The translations under genes were made by a program, and so were the position numbers. Of a stretch of DNA of 64,000 bases, positions 1 through 8,158 are shown piece by piece. Source of the stretch: Bog-473 sp963834405 (GTDB taxonomy: Bacteria; Actinomycetota; Acidimicrobiia; Acidimicrobiales; RAAP-2); contig CAWIBX010000006.1 in NCBI GenBank assembly GCA_963834405.1, forward strand, positions 310,001 to 374,000, in the 5' to 3' direction. The notes below the pieces were generated by a model, which saw nothing but the letters and a program-made list of their open reading frames with translations, made no database searches and was not told the origin of the DNA. The number at the start of each line of letters is the position of its first letter. The stretch's first letter is position 1.

Positions 1-1
1 C

Positions 2-1351
2 CGCGAGCTGCTGGAGCAGGCGGGCGAGCTCGATTGGCACCCGCCCTACATGAGGGTGCGCTACGACGACTGGGTCAATGGCCTCAACGGCGACTGGTTG
101 ATCAGCCGGCAGCGCTTCTTCGGCGTGCCGGTCCCCCTCTGGTACCCGGTCGGCGCCGACGGCGAGCCCGACCACACCGCGCCCATCGTGCCCGACGAGT
201 CGCTCCTCCCGGTCGACCCGACCACCGACGTGCCCGACGGGTTCGCGCCCGAGCAGCGCGGCGTCCCCGGCGGCTTCGTCGGCGACCCCGACGTCATGGA
301 CACCTGGGCCACCTCGTCGGTCACGCCCCAGATCGCGTGCCGGTGGGTGGACGACCCCGAGCTGTTCGCGGCGACGTTCCCGATGGACCTGCGTCCCCAG
401 GGGCCCGAGATCATCCGGACCTGGCTGTTCTCGACGCTGTTGCGTTCGCACCAGGAGCACCACGTCTTGCCCTGGAAGCACACGACCATCAACGGCTGGA
501 TCCTCGACCCCGACCGCAAGAAGATGTCCAAGTCGCGGGGCAACGTCGTGACGCCGATGGCGCTGCTCGAGGAGTACGGCTCCGACGCCGTGCGTTACTG
601 GGCCTGCAACGGCCGCCCCGGCACCGACACCGCCCTGGACATCGGGGTCATGAAGATCGGGCGCCGTCTCGCCATCAAGATGCTGAACGCGTCCAAGTTC
701 GCGCTGGGCCGGCTCGGGGACGGCCCGGTCCCGGGACTCTACTCGGTGCACGAGGCGCTCGACACCGCGCTGCTGGCGCAGCTGGCCCGGCTGGTCCAGA
801 CGGCGACGGCGGCCCACGAGGGCTTCGACTACGCACGGGCGCTCGAGCTGACCGAGGGCTTCTTCTGGTCGTTCTGCGACGACTACGTCGAGCTGGTGAA
901 GACCCGCGCCTACGGCGAGGGCTCGGCGGCCGGGGCGGACTCCGCCCGCGCCACGCTGGCCATCGCCCTTTCCGCGCTGCAGCGGCTCTTCGCGCCGTTC
1001 TTGCCCTTCGTGACAGAGGAGGTCTGGAGCTGGTGGCGGCAGGGCTCGGTGCACACGGCCCCCTGGCCCACTGTTGACGAGGTCGGGCCGCACGCCGGTG
1101 CCGAGCCCGGCGTGCTCGACGTGGCCGCGAAGGTGCTCGGCGCCATCCGGCGCGAGAAGACCGCACAGAAGCGCTCCATGCGCGCCCGGGTGGCGACCCT
1201 CACGGTGACCGCACCGCGGGCTCTGCTTCTCGACGTCGAGGCGGCACGCGCCGACATCGTGGACGCGGGCGGCGTGGACGAGTTCGTGACGCAGGAGGAC
1301 GAGGAAGCGGAGGACCTCCGTGTCGACGTCGAGCTGGCGGACGGGGCCTGA
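2..1351 (+). CDS. valS: Valyl-tRNA synthetase, C-terminal part (gene enters from left edge)
   Basis: Charges tRNA-Val in the cytoplasm. Only the last 449 residues are inside the window; the frame is already open at base 2, so the start, the HIGH motif and most of the editing domain lie outside. The visible part runs WHPPYMRVRYDDWVNG, then LISRQRFFGVPVPLWYP, then the class I ATP-binding signature KKMSKSRGN at bases 518-544, followed by the helical anticodon-binding domain. There is no long C-terminal coiled coil. The stop is TGA at 1349-1351, 15 bases before the next gene on the same strand. The identification is firm because the order and wording of these motifs are specific to ValS. Confidence 0.95.
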   Translation, partial: RELLEQAGELDWHPPYMRVRYDDWVNGLNGDWLISRQRFFGVPVPLWYPVGADGEPDHTAPIVPDESLLPVDPTTDVPDGFAPEQRGVPGGFVGDPDVMDTWATSSVTPQIACRWVDDPELFAATFPMDLRPQGPEIIRTWLFSTLLRSHQEHHVLPWKHTTINGWILDPDRKKMSKSRGNVVTPMALLEEYGSDAVRYWACNGRPGTDTALDIGVMKIGRRLAIKMLNASKFALGRLGDGPVPGLYSVHEALDTALLAQLARLVQTATAAHEGFDYARALELTEGFFWSFCDDYVELVKTRAYGEGSAAGADSARATLAIALSALQRLFAPFLPFVTEEVWSWWRQGSVHTAPWPTVDEVGPHAGAEPGVLDVAAKVLGAIRREKTAQKRSMRARVATLTVTAPRALLLDVEAARADIVDAGGVDEFVTQEDEEAEDLRVDVELADGA

Positions 1352-1366
1352 CCCCGCGCCCGTGTC

Positions 1367-1933
1367 GTGACCGCGATCCCGGCCCCGGCGGATCCACTGA
1401 CCGACGGCGTGGTGACGATGCGCCGCTTCACGCTCGACGACGTGCCCGCGGTGACGAAGGCCTGTCAGGACCCGGAGATCCCGCGCTGGACGGCCGGTAT
1501 CCCCGAGCCCTACGAAGAGCACCACGCCCGGGGATGGATCGGTCTCCACGACCGCTTTTGGAACGAAGAGGGGCGTGCGACGTTCGCTGTCTGCGACACC
1601 TCGGACGGACGGCTTCTGGGGTGCATGACCCTGGGCGAGATGGACTTCACGGCCGGCACCGCGAACGCCGGCTACTGGGCCGCACCGTGGGCGCGCAACC
1701 GTGGCGCCACGACCCGCGCTCTGGCGTTGATCTGCCGGTGGGGCTTCGATGTGCTCGGTCTCCGGGTGGTCAGCCTGATGACGCTCCACGGCAACGTCGC
1801 CTCCGAGCGGGTGGCGCAGAAGGCAGGCTTCGTCCTGGTCGGAACCGTCGAGGATCACAAACCGGCGCGGGCGCTCGATCCCGCGGCGCGGTACACGGTG
1901 AAGGAGTGGGTCCTCGAAAAGGGCACACGGTAG
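1367..1933 (+). CDS. GNAT-family N-acetyltransferase (RimJ/RimL type)
   Basis: 188 residues, the usual size for a single-domain GNAT enzyme that moves an acetyl group from acetyl-CoA to an amine. The order DGVVTMRRFTLDDVPAV (strand 1), a central MTLGEMDF strand, then GYWAAPWARNRGATTRAL (the acetyl-CoA pyrophosphate loop) and NVASERVAQKAGFVLVG near the C-terminus matches the RimJ/RimL-like class that modifies protein N-termini or small amines. The start is GTG 1367, just after valS; no good ribosome-binding site is visible, so it may be translated by coupling to valS. The substrate cannot be read from the sequence. Confidence 0.82.
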   Translation: MTAIPAPADPLTDGVVTMRRFTLDDVPAVTKACQDPEIPRWTAGIPEPYEEHHARGWIGLHDRFWNEEGRATFAVCDTSDGRLLGCMTLGEMDFTAGTANAGYWAAPWARNRGATTRALALICRWGFDVLGLRVVSLMTLHGNVASERVAQKAGFVLVGTVEDHKPARALDPAARYTVKEWVLEKGTR

Positions 1934-1993
1934 GAAGCGCAATGGTGAACTCGACGGGCCCGACTCCGCTCCGAACCTGAAGGTACTGCTGCG

Positions 1994-2674
1994 TCAGGCG
2001 CGCGAGCTCAGGATCAGGAGGAAGGTGGGCTCGGACGCCGTCGGTTCGACGATGCGTTCGATCCGGAAGCCCGAGCCGACGAGCGTGTTGAAAATGGTCG
2101 AGAGCGTCCGGTGCGACGAGCCCACGCGAACGCGGACGCCCTGGCGGTTGTGCTCCGACGACGTCCACCAGCCCTCGTCGAAGTAGGTGCGGTGCGGAGG
2201 CCAACTGGACAAACCCGCTTCGTTGCCGGGAAAGCAGGGGTGCACCATGGAGAGGACGAACCAGCCGCCGGGCCGGACCGTGTCTCGGATCGCACCGACG
2301 GTGGCGGGGAAGTCGTCGATGTCCATGACGGCCATTTCGCAGACCGCACCGTCGAACGGCTCGCCGTCCCACCATGTCTCGACGTTGCCGACATCGGTCA
2401 CGTGGTAGCGGATGCCGAGCGCGTCGTCGGCTTCTATGCGTCGCGCCGATTCGACCATTTCGGTGGACAGGTCGACACCGACGACCCGGGCGCCTCGGCG
2501 GGCCAGTGCGCGGGAGGCGCGTCCGTGGCCGCACGCAACGTCGAGGACAGAGACGCCTCGAAGATCCGGCGGCAGCAGGTCGCCGGCGTCTTCGGCGATA
2601 AGCCCGTCGCCGTGTTCGCCCACCCACGCCTGGTACCAGTCGGCGATGCCGTCATATCGCGCGGACGTCGACAC
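1994..2674 (-). CDS. Class I SAM-dependent methyltransferase
   Basis: 226 residues with a Rossmann-type methyltransferase core. Motif I is VLDVACGHGRASRAL at about residues 44-58, the acidic end of strand 2 is VVGVDLSTEM, motif III-like DGAVCEMAVMDIDD follows, and RPGGWFVLSMVHPC is the post-motif strand of ubiquinone/menaquinone-type and small-molecule methyltransferases. The N-terminus ARYDGIADWYQAWVG is the common cap helix. The gene stands alone between converging and diverging neighbours. The acceptor is unknown; I would not name it beyond class I methyltransferase. Confidence 0.85.
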   Translation of the reverse strand: MSTSARYDGIADWYQAWVGEHGDGLIAEDAGDLLPPDLRGVSVLDVACGHGRASRALARRGARVVGVDLSTEMVESARRIEADDALGIRYHVTDVGNVETWWDGEPFDGAVCEMAVMDIDDFPATVGAIRDTVRPGGWFVLSMVHPCFPGNEAGLSSWPPHRTYFDEGWWTSSEHNRQGVRVRVGSSHRTLSTIFNTLVGSGFRIERIVEPTASEPTFLLILSSRA

Positions 2675-2737
2675 GACACAATCATGCCCGACGTTCCCAC
2701 ACCGCCTGAACGCAGACGCGATGACGGGCGCGCGTCT

Positions 2738-3085
2738 CTACGGCAATCCTGCGATCATGTCGATGACGTCCTCGCGTCGGTACCCGTTGTGCCGGGCGAA
2801 CTCCACCAGCTCGAGGGCACGGCTGAGGACAGCGCTCCGTTCGGCGGTGCCGGCGACGGTGACGCCCCGACCGCGCCGGAATTCCAACAAGCCTTCGTCG
2901 CGCAGGAGCCGCAGCGCGCGTAGGACCGTGTTGGTGTTGACATCGAGGACGGCAGCCAGGTCCTTGGCCGGCGGCAGCCGGTCGCCCGGGCCAGCTTCGC
3001 CGTCGGCGATGGCGCGTCGGATCTCGGCCGCCACCTGGTCGTGCAGAGCGACGTCCTCGGCCCGGTCGACCTTGACTCGCAACAT
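2738..3085 (-). CDS. GntR-family transcriptional regulator, short YtrA-like type
   Basis: 115 residues: an N-terminal winged helix-turn-helix (QVAAEIRRAIADGEAGPGDR, then LPPAKDLAAVLDVNTNTVLR with the recognition helix) and only a short helical tail, the pattern of the YtrA subfamily, which often controls membrane or ABC transport genes. I start it at ATG 3085 (MLRVKVDRAEDVAL); the longer upstream frame has no regulator-like sequence. It diverges from a SecD-head-like membrane protein with only 21 bases between the two ATG codons, and that gap is almost filled by a near-perfect palindrome. This implies joint control of both genes by this protein. Confidence 0.85.
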   Translation of the reverse strand: MLRVKVDRAEDVALHDQVAAEIRRAIADGEAGPGDRLPPAKDLAAVLDVNTNTVLRALRLLRDEGLLEFRRGRGVTVAGTAERSAVLSRALELVEFARHNGYRREDVIDMIAGLP

Positions 3086-3087
3086 AG

Positions 3088-3104
3088 TGCTAGTAATAGT
3101 AGCA
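3088..3104. promoter_or_regulatory. Palindromic operator between gntR and the SecD-head gene
   Basis: The 17-base string TGCTAGTAATAGTAGCA is an inverted repeat in which 7 of the 8 base pairs match around the central A. It is a short AT-rich patch in GC-rich DNA and lies between the two divergent ATG codons (3085 and 3107). A GntR dimer bound here would block both starts. The TACTAT sequence inside it, read on the minus strand, could be a -10 box for gntR; both transcripts would then be leaderless or nearly so. That it binds this GntR is inferred from position. Confidence 0.6.
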
Positions 3105-3106
3105 TC

Positions 3107-3934
3107 ATGACCTTGGAGACAACCGGACGAACGCAGACGCCGACCGAGGTGCTGATCCCCGAGGCGCGCGCCCATCAACGGCGGCGTTATGTGCGCTCCG
3201 GTGTGGCCCTCGGTTTTTGTGCGCTCCTGGCGGCGGCTCTGATCGCGGCCGCGGTGGTGCTCTTCGGCCCCATGGCCGGGGGCAAGACCCAGGGCAGTCC
3301 TCCGGCCGCACTCGTCGCAAAGTCCGCGCCCACCGCGTACTTCCGCCCGGTTCTGTGTACGGCTCCACGCTTCAACCCAGCCGCGGGCGTCGCGGCGACT
3401 GCGGGTTCGCCCTCGTGCAGCCAGGTTTCGGCACTGACGACGAAGAGCCTGAACGTCCAGCCCATCGTGTCGTCGCCTTCGGGCTTCACGGAGAACAACG
3501 TGCCGACCGACTCCGCCCTGGCGGGAGTCCCCTCGACGAAGCCTTCCGCCGATAAAGCCTCTGCGACGGTGCTGCTTCCCGCGCTTACAGTGAAGGGCCT
3601 CCCTGGGAACGGTGCCGAGCGCTATGTGTTGGGACCGGCGGAGATGTCCAGCAGCTCCATCAAGTCCGCCGTGGCCAAGAGGACGCCACAGACGGGGCAG
3701 TGGGTCGTCGACTACACGACGACCACTCGAGGTGCGGCGCTGTGGGACAAGGTGGCCTACCAGAACTTCCATCTCCTGCTGGCGGTCGACGTGGGCGGCG
3801 TCGTGTACTCGGCACCGATCATCCAGCCCACCCAGACGTCCTTCTCGAGCTTCGAAGGACGGGGCGAGATCAGCGGCAATCTCACCAAAGCGGACGCGCA
3901 GCATCTGGCGGGTGCGTTGAGCGACAGGAAATAG
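3107..3934 (+). CDS. Membrane-anchored protein with a stand-alone SecD P1-head-like domain
   Basis: 275 residues from ATG 3107 (MTLETTGRTQ). A short cytoplasmic tail is followed by one membrane helix at about residues 29-52 (SGVALGFCALLAAALIAAA) and an extracytoplasmic region. Near the C-terminus, GGVVYSAPIIQPTQ followed by GRGEISGNLTKADAQHLAGAL copies the pattern of the SecD P1-head subdomain (dGkvisAPvI... GqItGnFt..eA..LA), and GQWVVDYTTTTRGAALWDKV fits its first strand. It lacks the SecD/SecF transmembrane bundle, so it is not a translocase motor. The divergent GntR gene probably regulates it. Domain assignment is from pattern memory and moderately sure; function unknown. Confidence 0.62.
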   Translation: MTLETTGRTQTPTEVLIPEARAHQRRRYVRSGVALGFCALLAAALIAAAVVLFGPMAGGKTQGSPPAALVAKSAPTAYFRPVLCTAPRFNPAAGVAATAGSPSCSQVSALTTKSLNVQPIVSSPSGFTENNVPTDSALAGVPSTKPSADKASATVLLPALTVKGLPGNGAERYVLGPAEMSSSSIKSAVAKRTPQTGQWVVDYTTTTRGAALWDKVAYQNFHLLLAVDVGGVVYSAPIIQPTQTSFSSFEGRGEISGNLTKADAQHLAGALSDRK

Positions 3935-3991
3935 CCCGCCCCGACCGCCCTCACCGCGCCGGGCCGGCGGCGCCAGGGGTTGAGCGTTCGA

Positions 3992-5284
3992 TCAGGCCGT
4001 GCTCGCGCTCCGGCCGGTGTGCCGGTCGGTGTCCCGGTCTGTGTGCTCGCTCGCGGCGCGGGCCGCTGCGGCCCGGGCGCCCTCGAGGAAGTCGCCGACG
4101 GCCGAAGTGGTGGCCTGGCACCGCAGCGAGGCCAGCACATCGAAGGCGTGCTGGGCCAGGGGCAGTTCCGCGTAGGCCACCGGCTGCGCCGAAACCGCGC
4201 GCAGGCGCCGGACGAACGCGCGCGCGGTCTCGACCGGAACCAGGGTGTCGTTGGCGCCCTGGAGCACGAAGAACGGGGGCGCGTCAGGCCGGACCCGGAA
4301 GGTGGGCGACGCGTCGCGGAAGACCTCCGGGTGCTCTGACTCCTTGACCTTCATGACGGACTTCTCGAGCATCTCGACCAGGCCGTTGCCGAAGCGGGAC
4401 GCTTCGGGCGAGCTGGTCAGGTCCATGACGCCGTAGAAGGGGACGCAGGCCTGCACCGACGTGTCGGCGTCCTCGAATCCCGGCTGCCAGGCCGCGTCCC
4501 CCGCGCTCAGTGCGGCCAGGGCGCAGAGGTGGCCGCCCGCCGATCCCCCGCTGACGGCGACGAAGGAGGGGTCGCCGCCGTACTCGGCGATGTGGGCCTT
4601 GACCCAGGCCAGGGCCCGCTTGACGTCGACGATGTGGTCGGGCCACGTGGCTTGGGGGGACAGCCGGTAGTTGATGGCCACGCAGACCCAGCCGCGTGCG
4701 ACGAGCTCGAACATCATGGGCTTGCCCTGCTCGCGCTTGTCGCCGATCACCCAGGCGCCGCCGTGGACGTACACCATGACGGGCGCGGCGGTGGGCGGCG
4801 CCAGGCGGGAGCGGTAGACGTCGAGGCGGTGCCGCTTCAGGCCGTCGCCCCAGTAGTCGATGTTGCAGTTCGCCTCGACCGCACGGGACTTGAGCGGGAA
4901 GGCACGGGTCACGCGCCACCAGCGTCCCCACACCGGCGGCGTCGGCACGTCGGGCACGGGGAAGGCGGCGCTGCGGACCTCGTCGAGCGACCGAGCGACG
5001 ACGTCCTCGGCCCGGCGGCCCGCCACGCCCAGTCCGATGAGCCCGACCCAGCCGACGATGGCCAGCGCCAGCCCGAGCCAGCCCGCCCAGCCGTGGAGTG
5101 CACCGAAGATGATGAAGAGCACCGTGGCGATCATCTGCCAGACGATGTTCTGGAGGGCGAGCTCACCCGTGATCCACCCCAGCGAGAAGCTGAGCACGCT
5201 GAACGGTTCCCGCCGGATGGGACGGTAGGCGAGCACAACGGCGGTGACCCCAACCACAGTCACCGCGAGAAAGGCATAGGGCAC
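3992..5284 (-). CDS. Membrane-anchored alpha/beta hydrolase, LipQ-like carboxylesterase
   Basis: 430 residues from GTG 5284 (MPYAFLAVTVVG). The first ~115 residues hold three to four membrane helices, then comes an HSL-type esterase domain: oxyanion motif VHGGAW, nucleophile elbow SGGSAGG, acid in NDTLVPVE, and base in AQHAFD. This membrane-plus-esterase build is like mycobacterial LipQ (Rv2485c), whose neighbour Rv2484c is a WS/DGAT, just as here (divergent, 172 bases away). It probably hydrolyses short or medium acyl esters or a storage-lipid intermediate at the membrane. An upstream in-frame extension exists but lacks a credible start context. Confidence 0.82.
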   Translation of the reverse strand: MPYAFLAVTVVGVTAVVLAYRPIRREPFSVLSFSLGWITGELALQNIVWQMIATVLFIIFGALHGWAGWLGLALAIVGWVGLIGLGVAGRRAEDVVARSLDEVRSAAFPVPDVPTPPVWGRWWRVTRAFPLKSRAVEANCNIDYWGDGLKRHRLDVYRSRLAPPTAAPVMVYVHGGAWVIGDKREQGKPMMFELVARGWVCVAINYRLSPQATWPDHIVDVKRALAWVKAHIAEYGGDPSFVAVSGGSAGGHLCALAALSAGDAAWQPGFEDADTSVQACVPFYGVMDLTSSPEASRFGNGLVEMLEKSVMKVKESEHPEVFRDASPTFRVRPDAPPFFVLQGANDTLVPVETARAFVRRLRAVSAQPVAYAELPLAQHAFDVLASLRCQATTSAVGDFLEGARAAAARAASEHTDRDTDRHTGRSASTA

Positions 5285-5456
5285 GCCGCCATTTTCGCCC
5301 GAACCGGCCCTCCGGTGCAGATCCCGCCGTGCGGCCGCCTTTCGCGTGCCCGGCGGACGCCCCTGGTCAGGGGACTCGCCGGGCCCCCGGTGCCAGTTGC
5401 CGCCAGGCCGGCCCCGGTGCGAGGTTATGCATGGAAGCACCGACCAAGGAGAGGCG

Positions 5457-6986
5457 ATGACCCCCGAACGGCTGAGCGGCCTCGATGCCAGCTTCCTCTA
5501 CATGGAGACGCCGACGCTGCACATGCACGTGGCGATGACCGCCGTGTTCGACCCCTCCACGGTCCCGGGCGGGTACTCGTTCCGCCGGGTCCGCCAGCTG
5601 ATCAACGACCGCATCCCGCTCGCCCCGGTCTTCCAGCGGCGCCTGGTGGAGGTGCCGCTGCGGCTCGGGCACCCGGTCTGGGTGGACGACCCGGAGTTCG
5701 ACATCGACAACCATCTGCGGCGCGCCGCCCTGCCCTCGCCGGGCGGGATGCGCGAGCTGGGCGACTTCGCCGCGGACGTGATCAGCCGGCAACTCCACCG
5801 CGACCGACCGCTGTGGGAGATGTGGATCGTCGAGGGCGTCGAGGACGGGAAGATCGCGCTGGTGACCAAGATGCATCACAGCACGATCGACGGTGTGTCC
5901 GGGGCGGAGCTCCTGGGCGTGCTCTTCGACCTGGAGCCGGACCCGCCCGAGGCGGCGGTCCGCGCGGAACGCCAGCTCGACTCGCGCATCCCCTCGGCGC
6001 CGGAGCTGGTGTCGCAGGCGCTCATGGCCAGCGCCGTGCGGCCATTCGGCATCACCCGAATGGCCATGCGGACCACCCGGAACATCTTCGACGTGAGCCG
6101 CATCCGCAAGGGGCCATCCGGCAAGGGGGGGCTGCCGCTGACCGCGCCGCGCACCTCCATCAACGTGGCGATACACGCCCGGAGGCGCGTGGCCTTCGCC
6201 GCGGCGAGCCTGGCCGACGCCAAGGCACTGAAGAACAAGATGGGGACGACCGTCAACGACGTCGTGCTCGCCATGGTCACCGGCGCGCTGCGGACCTACC
6301 TGCAAGCGGGCGACGAGCTGCCCGACATCCCGCTCGTGTCGGTGGTGCCCGTGTCCGTCACCCCCGACGTCGCCGAGCTGAAGGGGTCCAACAAGGTATC
6401 GAGCATGTTCGTCCAACTCCCTGCGCAGGTGGACGACCCGCTCGAGCGCCTGGCGCTCATTCACGAGGGGACGAAGGGCGCCAAGGAAGAGCACAAGGCC
6501 TTGGGCGCGACGATGCTGCAGAACTGGGCAGAGCACGCGACGCCCAACGTCTTCGCTGCCGCGGCCCGCTTGTACACCGGGATGAAGCTGGCCGACCGCC
6601 ACCGTCCCGTCGCCAACCTCGTCGTCTCCAACGTCCCGGGCCCGGACTTCCCGCTGTACCTGGGGGGAAGCCAGCTCTTGGGGATGTTCCCGCTCGGGCC
6701 GGTGATGGACGGCATGGGCCTCAACATCACGATCATGAGCTACATGGGCGTCCTGTACTGGGGCCTGGCCTCGGACGCCCGGGCCGTGCCGCGCCTGTGG
6801 GACATTGCAGCGGCCATCCCCCACGCGCTGACCGAGCTCATGGAGGCGGCGGGCCTGGAGTCCCAGCCCTTCGACGTCCCCATCCACCTGGGCCCCGGCA
6901 TGCCTCCCACGGCGCGCTGGATCCGCTCGGCGGCGGCCGTGGAGGCGGACACCGCGGCCGACGCGGCGGATAGCGTGACTGCATGA
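5457..6986 (+). CDS. WS/DGAT: wax ester synthase / diacylglycerol O-acyltransferase
   Basis: 509 residues, the usual length for bacterial WS/DGAT enzymes, which join acyl-CoA to diacylglycerol or fatty alcohol to make storage lipid. The active-site motif HHxxxDG is present as KMHHSTIDGVSGAEL at about residues 138-152. The N-terminus LSGLDASFLYMETPT and the C-terminal blocks NLVVSNVPGP and LNITIMSYMG are family hallmarks. The start ATG 5457 follows an AAGGAGAGGCG ribosome-binding site. The gene diverges from a LipQ-like esterase, so synthesis and hydrolysis of neutral lipid are paired. Its last four bases overlap the next gene (ATGA). Confidence 0.93.
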   Translation: MTPERLSGLDASFLYMETPTLHMHVAMTAVFDPSTVPGGYSFRRVRQLINDRIPLAPVFQRRLVEVPLRLGHPVWVDDPEFDIDNHLRRAALPSPGGMRELGDFAADVISRQLHRDRPLWEMWIVEGVEDGKIALVTKMHHSTIDGVSGAELLGVLFDLEPDPPEAAVRAERQLDSRIPSAPELVSQALMASAVRPFGITRMAMRTTRNIFDVSRIRKGPSGKGGLPLTAPRTSINVAIHARRRVAFAAASLADAKALKNKMGTTVNDVVLAMVTGALRTYLQAGDELPDIPLVSVVPVSVTPDVAELKGSNKVSSMFVQLPAQVDDPLERLALIHEGTKGAKEEHKALGATMLQNWAEHATPNVFAAAARLYTGMKLADRHRPVANLVVSNVPGPDFPLYLGGSQLLGMFPLGPVMDGMGLNITIMSYMGVLYWGLASDARAVPRLWDIAAAIPHALTELMEAAGLESQPFDVPIHLGPGMPPTARWIRSAAAVEADTAADAADSVTA

Positions 6987-7441
6987 CGGTCCGCGAACTG
7001 GGGCACCTGGTGCTCTACGTGCGCGACGTGGGGCGCTCCGCCGCCTTCTACCGCGACGTCCTCGGGTGGCGCCAGGTCATCCCCGACCCGGCGGCCGACC
7101 CGGTCGGCGTCGCCGCCTTCTCGTCGGGGCGGACCCACCACGAGCTGCTGTTGATAGAGGTCGGCGCGGACGCGACGCCCATCCCGGCGGGGCGGCGCGT
7201 CGGGATGTACCACTTCGGCCTCAGGGTCGGCGACACCGACGACGACCTGCGCGCCGCGCTGGCCGCCGTGCAGGCCGCCGGCGCGACCGTGGTCGGCGCG
7301 TCCGACCACACGGTGACCCACAGCCTCTACATCCTCGATCCCGACGGCAACGAGGTGGAGCTCTACGTCGACGTGCCCGGGGTGGACTGGGAGGCGGACC
7401 CGTCGCTCATCGGCGCCGCCGTGCGCCCCCTGTCGCTCTGA
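6983..7441 (+). CDS. VOC (glyoxalase/bleomycin resistance/extradiol dioxygenase) protein
   Basis: 152 residues with the two beta-alpha-beta-beta-beta modules of the vicinal oxygen chelate fold: LGHLVLYVRDVGRSAAFYRDVLGW opens the first and MYHFGLRVGD the second, ending with YILDPDGNEVELYVD, the typical metal-ligand Glu strand. Its wording resembles catechol-dioxygenase-like members more than glyoxalase I. ATG 6983 overlaps the WS/DGAT stop (ATGA), so the two are translationally coupled, but no shared pathway is evident. Substrate unknown. Confidence 0.85.
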   Translation: MTVRELGHLVLYVRDVGRSAAFYRDVLGWRQVIPDPAADPVGVAAFSSGRTHHELLLIEVGADATPIPAGRRVGMYHFGLRVGDTDDDLRAALAAVQAAGATVVGASDHTVTHSLYILDPDGNEVELYVDVPGVDWEADPSLIGAAVRPLSL

Positions 7442-7465
7442 CCGCGACGACTGCGGCCCTCCTCC

Positions 7466-8158
7466 ATGCAGACGGGTGAGCAGGGCGTGCCGGCCGTGGT
7501 GACGACGGTGCACGCCGGGGCCGGCGACGACCGGGGGACATTGGGACAGATGGCGGCGGCGGTCGAGGCGGCGGCCGCGGCGCTGCGGTCGGGCGGGATC
7601 GTCGTGGTGCCGACCGACACCGTCTACGGGCTGGCGGCACAGCCGGACGTCCCGGACGCGGTGCAGGCGGTGTACCGGGCCAAGGGCCGCCCGGCGGGGA
7701 TGCACCTGCCCGTCCTGGCGGCGTCGGCCGAACAGGTGCGCGCGCTCGGCGTGGCGTTCGGCGCGCCGGCGTCGGTGCTGGCGGCGCGGTGGTGGCCCGG
7801 GCCGCTCACGCTGGCTTTCGCGTTCGAGCCCGGTGCGGCGCGGCCCGACTGGCTGGCCGACCGCGACGAGGTCGCCGTGCGCGTGCCCGACCACGCCTTC
7901 GTCCGCGCCCTGGTGCGCGAGACCGGCGTGCTGGTGGTGACGAGCGCCAACCCGCACGGGGCCGCCACCCCGCTGACCGCGGAGGCCGCCTCGGCCAGCC
8001 TCGGGATGGCCTCCGACCTGGTGGTGGACGGCGGTGCGCTGACCGAGACGCCCTCGACCCTCGTGAACCTGGTCGGGCGCGTGCCCGTGGTGGAGCGGGA
8101 GGGCGCGATCCCCGCCGCCGAAATCTTCGAGGCGCTCGAGGCGCTGGGGCGGCGATGA
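7466..8158 (+). CDS. tsaC: L-threonylcarbamoyladenylate synthase (Sua5/YciO/YrdC)
   Basis: 230 residues. The YrdC fold makes threonylcarbamoyl-AMP from threonine, bicarbonate and ATP for the tRNA t6A37 modification. Visible marks: GGIVVVPTDTVYGLAAQ (substrate strand), YRAKGRPAGMHLPVL (the KxR..K basic motif), WPGPLTLAFAF, VAVRVPDH and TSANPHGAATP. About 28 extra residues precede the core; ATG 7550 (QMAAAVEAA) is an alternative start. The stop overlaps the start of tsaD (ATGA), so the two t6A enzymes are coupled. Firm call. Confidence 0.92.
   Translation: MQTGEQGVPAVVTTVHAGAGDDRGTLGQMAAAVEAAAAALRSGGIVVVPTDTVYGLAAQPDVPDAVQAVYRAKGRPAGMHLPVLAASAEQVRALGVAFGAPASVLAARWWPGPLTLAFAFEPGAARPDWLADRDEVAVRVPDHAFVRALVRETGVLVVTSANPHGAATPLTAEAASASLGMASDLVVDGGALTETPSTLVNLVGRVPVVEREGAIPAAEIFEALEALGRR

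Noticed and set aside
4529..6973. An 814-codon open frame overlapping the esterase and WS/DGAT genes in another frame
   Set aside because: Composition is Arg/Gly/Pro-rich and it overlaps two well-supported genes; long spurious frames are normal at 70% G+C.
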